Origin: Candidatus Peribacterales bacterium
GTDB taxonomy: Bacteria > Patescibacteriota > Gracilibacteria > Peribacterales > Peribacteraceae
Reading direction: 5' to 3'
Assembly: GCA_020059985.1 (NCBI GenBank)
Contig: JAGVCI010000046.1
Location: 1 to 6,022 of the forward strand
Length of the DNA: 6,022 nucleotides
Position 1 is the first letter of the stretch, and each line of letters starts with the position of its first letter. Position numbers and translations under genes: made by a program. The notes beneath the pieces are model-generated. The model was not told the DNA's origin. It saw only the letters and a program-made list of their open reading frames with translations, and did no database searches. Of the stretch, positions 5,995 to 6,022 are shown in pieces.

Positions 5995-6022
5995 AGAGAA
6001 GATGAGGAAGGAGAAAAAATGC
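5995..6022 (-). promoter_or_regulatory. Pyrimidine-rich translation leader of the His-motif lipoprotein gene
   Basis: The 28 bases before the ATG read on the minus strand as GCATTTTTTCTCC then TTCCTCATCTTCTCT. In the last 19 bases, 18 are C or T, so there is no purine-rich Shine-Dalgarno site, although the signal peptide leaves little doubt about the start. The promoter is beyond the right edge. Confidence 0.55.

Noticed and set aside
6007..6021. Plus-strand AGGAAGGAG followed by ATG at 6019, resembling a perfect ribosome site and start of a divergent gene.
   Set aside because: The same bases are the pyrimidine leader of the minus-strand lipoprotein gene, and all leaders here look like this when read from the other strand. 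Only one codon lies inside the window, so a gene cannot be supported.

Overview
This window is a compact metal-tolerance locus of bacterial type, with about balanced base composition and tightly packed genes. Nearly all of it is coding; no gene-free stretch exceeds about 155 bases. The organism cannot be named from the sequence. Both lipoprotein genes have unambiguous starts, because each lipobox sits 18 to 20 residues from the initiator Met. Yet they and their neighbours are preceded by pyrimidine-rich leaders and not by purine-rich Shine-Dalgarno sites. The efflux adaptor has a very large helical insertion, and no outer-membrane factor gene is seen. Together these hint at a lineage with unconventional initiation and possibly a non-classical envelope. 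Candidate Phyla Radiation (Patescibacteria) bacteria are one possibility, held at low confidence.

Layout, right to left on the minus strand. An operon at the right edge encodes a 255-residue lipoprotein with two His motifs (5994-5227), followed after 6 bp by a cation diffusion facilitator (CDF) metal exporter (5220-4300). The CDF gene converges on a rightward gene (3727-4281) for a small multi-pass membrane protein with two CxxC motifs. About 155 bp of divergent promoter region (3572-3726) separates this from a leftward gene for a small exported protein of unknown function (3571-3179). That gene ends at a strong intrinsic terminator (3117-3168).

Beyond the terminator lies a second leftward operon: a His/Asp-rich repeat lipoprotein (3096-2731), a 605-residue RND periplasmic adaptor (2709-892), and the N-terminal 292 residues of a heavy-metal-type RND pump (878 to the left edge, where it is cut).

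How the genes may work together (inference): the CDF transporter moves metal across the cytoplasmic membrane, the RND pump with its adaptor expels metal from outside that membrane, and the two lipoproteins bind metal at the surface. No regulator, P-type ATPase or outer-membrane channel is visible. The most unusual point is the CDF transport site, where Met and Cys occupy the two positions that hold His in zinc CDFs. This suggests a soft metal such as Cu(I) or Ag(I), but the substrate is not proven.
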